Below, piece after piece: positions 4,699 to 5,733 of a stretch of DNA of 5,733 bases; position 1 is the first letter of the stretch, and each line of letters begins with the position of its first letter. The stretch is from Limnohabitans sp. (GTDB taxonomy: Bacteria; Pseudomonadota; Gammaproteobacteria; Burkholderiales; Burkholderiaceae_C), in the NCBI GenBank assembly GCA_021731425.1, contig JAKFXJ010000124.1:1-5733 (forward strand). The letters are read 5' to 3'. A program made the translations under genes and the position numbers. The notes under the pieces are model-generated. The model saw only the letters and a program-made list of their open reading frames with translations, did not search any database and was not told where the DNA came from.

Positions 4699-5733
4699 TC
4701 AGGCCTTGCCTGTGGCCGCGCCTGACAGCAACTGACGCGCCATGCGAATGGCCTGAACCATGCTGCTGGCGTCGGCCACGCCTTGGCCAGCCACATCCAT
4801 AGCCGTCCCGTGGTCGGGGCTGGTTCTGATCAGGGGCAGACCCAGGGTCACATTCACTCCCTGCTCCACGCCCAAGTACTTCACGGGGATCAAGCCCTGG
4901 TCGTGGTACATGGCCACCACCACATCAAATTCGCGCTGAATGCCCGGTTTTTGGCGGGCCCGCATGAAAACCGTGTCGGGCGCGTAAGGACCGTGCACAT
5001 CCAGTCCTTCTTGGCGGGCCTGCAATATGGCCGGCTGCACCACCTCGATTTCTTCGCGCCCAAACAAGCCCCCCTCGCCCGCGTGCGGGTTGACCCCGGC
5101 GACTGCGATGCATGGCTTGCGGCCCAGCAAAGCCGTCAAAGCTGTGTGGGTGATGCGCAAGGTCTCTAGAACACGGTCCACCGTGATGGCATTGAGCGCC
5201 TCGCGCAAGGACACATGGATGCTGACCAACACCGTGCGCAGCTCGTCGTTGGCGAGCATCATGCGCACCGGCATTTGCGGGAGCGTCACCCCTGTATGGC
5301 GAGCCGCCTCGGCCTGCAGCAACTCGGTGTGGCCCGGGTACTGGTCATAGGGTGCGCCTGCCGCGTGCAGGGCTTCTTTGTGCAAAGGCGCCGTGACCAG
5401 TGCGGCCACCTCGCCTCGCAAGGCGGCACGCGTGGCCCACAGCACGGCCTCGCCTGCCAATAGCCCGGCACGGCTATCGACCTTGCCCCAAGGGATCTCG
5501 GGGGCCACGGACACCACCTGCAGCACAGGCAAACACCTCGGCGGCACGTGCAAGGCTTGCTCAGCCGTTTCGATCTCGCACACCGGGTAGCGCACGGCCT
5601 GCTCCACCAAAGCCATGGCGCGGCGCATCAGGCCCACATCACCCGCCACAAAGCAGCCCCGGGTCAGCTCAGGCGCGGTGCTCCAAGCACGGGCAATGAT
5701 TTCGGGGCCTATCCCGCAGGGGTCACCTGGGGT
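4699..5733 (-). CDS. pdxA: 4-hydroxythreonine-4-phosphate dehydrogenase PdxA, N-terminus cut by window edge
   Basis: PdxA oxidises 4-phosphohydroxy-L-threonine with NAD(P)+; the product is condensed with deoxyxylulose phosphate by PdxJ on the way to pyridoxal phosphate. 344 residues are visible and only a few at the N-terminus are missing, because the fragment opens with TPGDPCGIGPEI, the family's N-terminal motif (usually T-M-G-D-P-A-G-I-G-P-E). Numbering the visible residues from 1, the catalytic divalent metal is expected to be bound by His173 (in SIHVSLRE), His217 (in GVNPHAGEGG) and His277 (in MYHDQGLIPVKY), matching E. coli His166, His210 and His266. The substrate motif GHTE is at 134-137 and IRTSPDHGTA at 302-311. 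The reading frame is open to the edge; the GTG at 5647-5649 is an internal valine, not the start. PdxA-family paralogs with other catabolic substrates exist, so the B6 role is likely rather than proven. It ends in TGA. Confidence 0.93.
   Translation of the reverse strand, partial: TPGDPCGIGPEIIARAWSTAPELTRGCFVAGDVGLMRRAMALVEQAVRYPVCEIETAEQALHVPPRCLPVLQVVSVAPEIPWGKVDSRAGLLAGEAVLWATRAALRGEVAALVTAPLHKEALHAAGAPYDQYPGHTELLQAEAARHTGVTLPQMPVRMMLANDELRTVLVSIHVSLREALNAITVDRVLETLRITHTALTALLGRKPCIAVAGVNPHAGEGGLFGREEIEVVQPAILQARQEGLDVHGPYAPDTVFMRARQKPGIQREFDVVVAMYHDQGLIPVKYLGVEQGVNVTLGLPLIRTSPDHGTAMDVAGQGVADASSMVQAIRMARQLLSGAATGKA

Noticed and set aside
4257..4796. Minus-strand frame of 179 codons opposite mscL.
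   Set aside because: mscL is unmistakable on the plus strand. The antisense product is His/Gln-rich without a recognisable domain and would overlap the end of pdxA.
5647..5649. GTG as the pdxA start codon.
   Set aside because: The frame stays open upstream to the window edge and encodes the conserved N-terminal PdxA motif GDPCGIGPEI, so this GTG is an internal valine.
4783..5699. Several plus-strand frames opposite pdxA.
   Set aside because: All overlap the conserved PdxA motifs on the minus strand; their compositions (His, Arg, Pro, Ala rich) are typical of antisense frames in GC-rich DNA.
1..5733. A search by eye for CRISPR repeats, insertion-sequence ends, toxin-antitoxin pairs, phage genes or an att site at the tRNA.
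   Set aside because: Coding density is high and every gene is a recognised housekeeping gene. No repeat array or transposase is visible, and the 3' end of the tRNA, where an att site would lie, is outside the window.

Overview
The window looks like chromosomal housekeeping DNA from a betaproteobacterium, most likely Burkholderiales and probably the Comamonadaceae. This is inferred from the protein types: a three-gene petABC cytochrome bc1 operon with the PVWY form of the Qo motif, followed directly by sspA and sspB, and a cysteine-containing SspA. No database search was possible, so the genus is not claimed. I see no mobile element, CRISPR array, phage gene or defence system, and nothing that looks like an undescribed multi-gene system.

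Layout from left to right. Positions 1-56 hold the 5' three quarters of a minus-strand tRNA-Thr(UGU), cut by the window edge. Next, all on the minus strand, come sspB (113-565), sspA (609-1220), petC (1313-2077), petB (2098-3507, or from 3519) and petA (3519-4115). Transcription runs right to left, so the order is petA-petB-petC-sspA-sspB-tRNA. A 138-bp divergent spacer (4116-4253) separates petA from plus-strand mscL (4254-4685). mscL converges on a minus-strand pdxA (4699 to the right edge) with only 13 bp between the two stop codons.

How the genes work together. petA, petB and petC encode the Rieske iron-sulfur protein, cytochrome b and cytochrome c1, the three catalytic subunits of the respiratory quinol:cytochrome c oxidoreductase (complex III). 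SspA is a GST-fold protein that binds RNA polymerase under stress. SspB is the adaptor that delivers ssrA-tagged proteins to ClpXP, and its C-terminal ClpX-binding tail is clearly visible. MscL is the large-conductance osmotic safety valve. PdxA is an enzyme of vitamin B6 (PLP) synthesis.

The most interesting local signal is the petC-sspA junction. A textbook rho-independent terminator ends immediately before the sspA ribosome-binding site, preceded by a second perfect hairpin just after the petC stop. sspAB therefore seems to lie behind an attenuator-like checkpoint, which ties its expression to read-through from the bc1 operon or to processing of its transcript. Smaller points concern the bc1 subunits: a 15-residue heme-ligand step in cytochrome b, CACH instead of CPCH in the Rieske centre, and a KR rather than RR Tat-like signal. 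No gene-free stretch exceeds about 140 bp.
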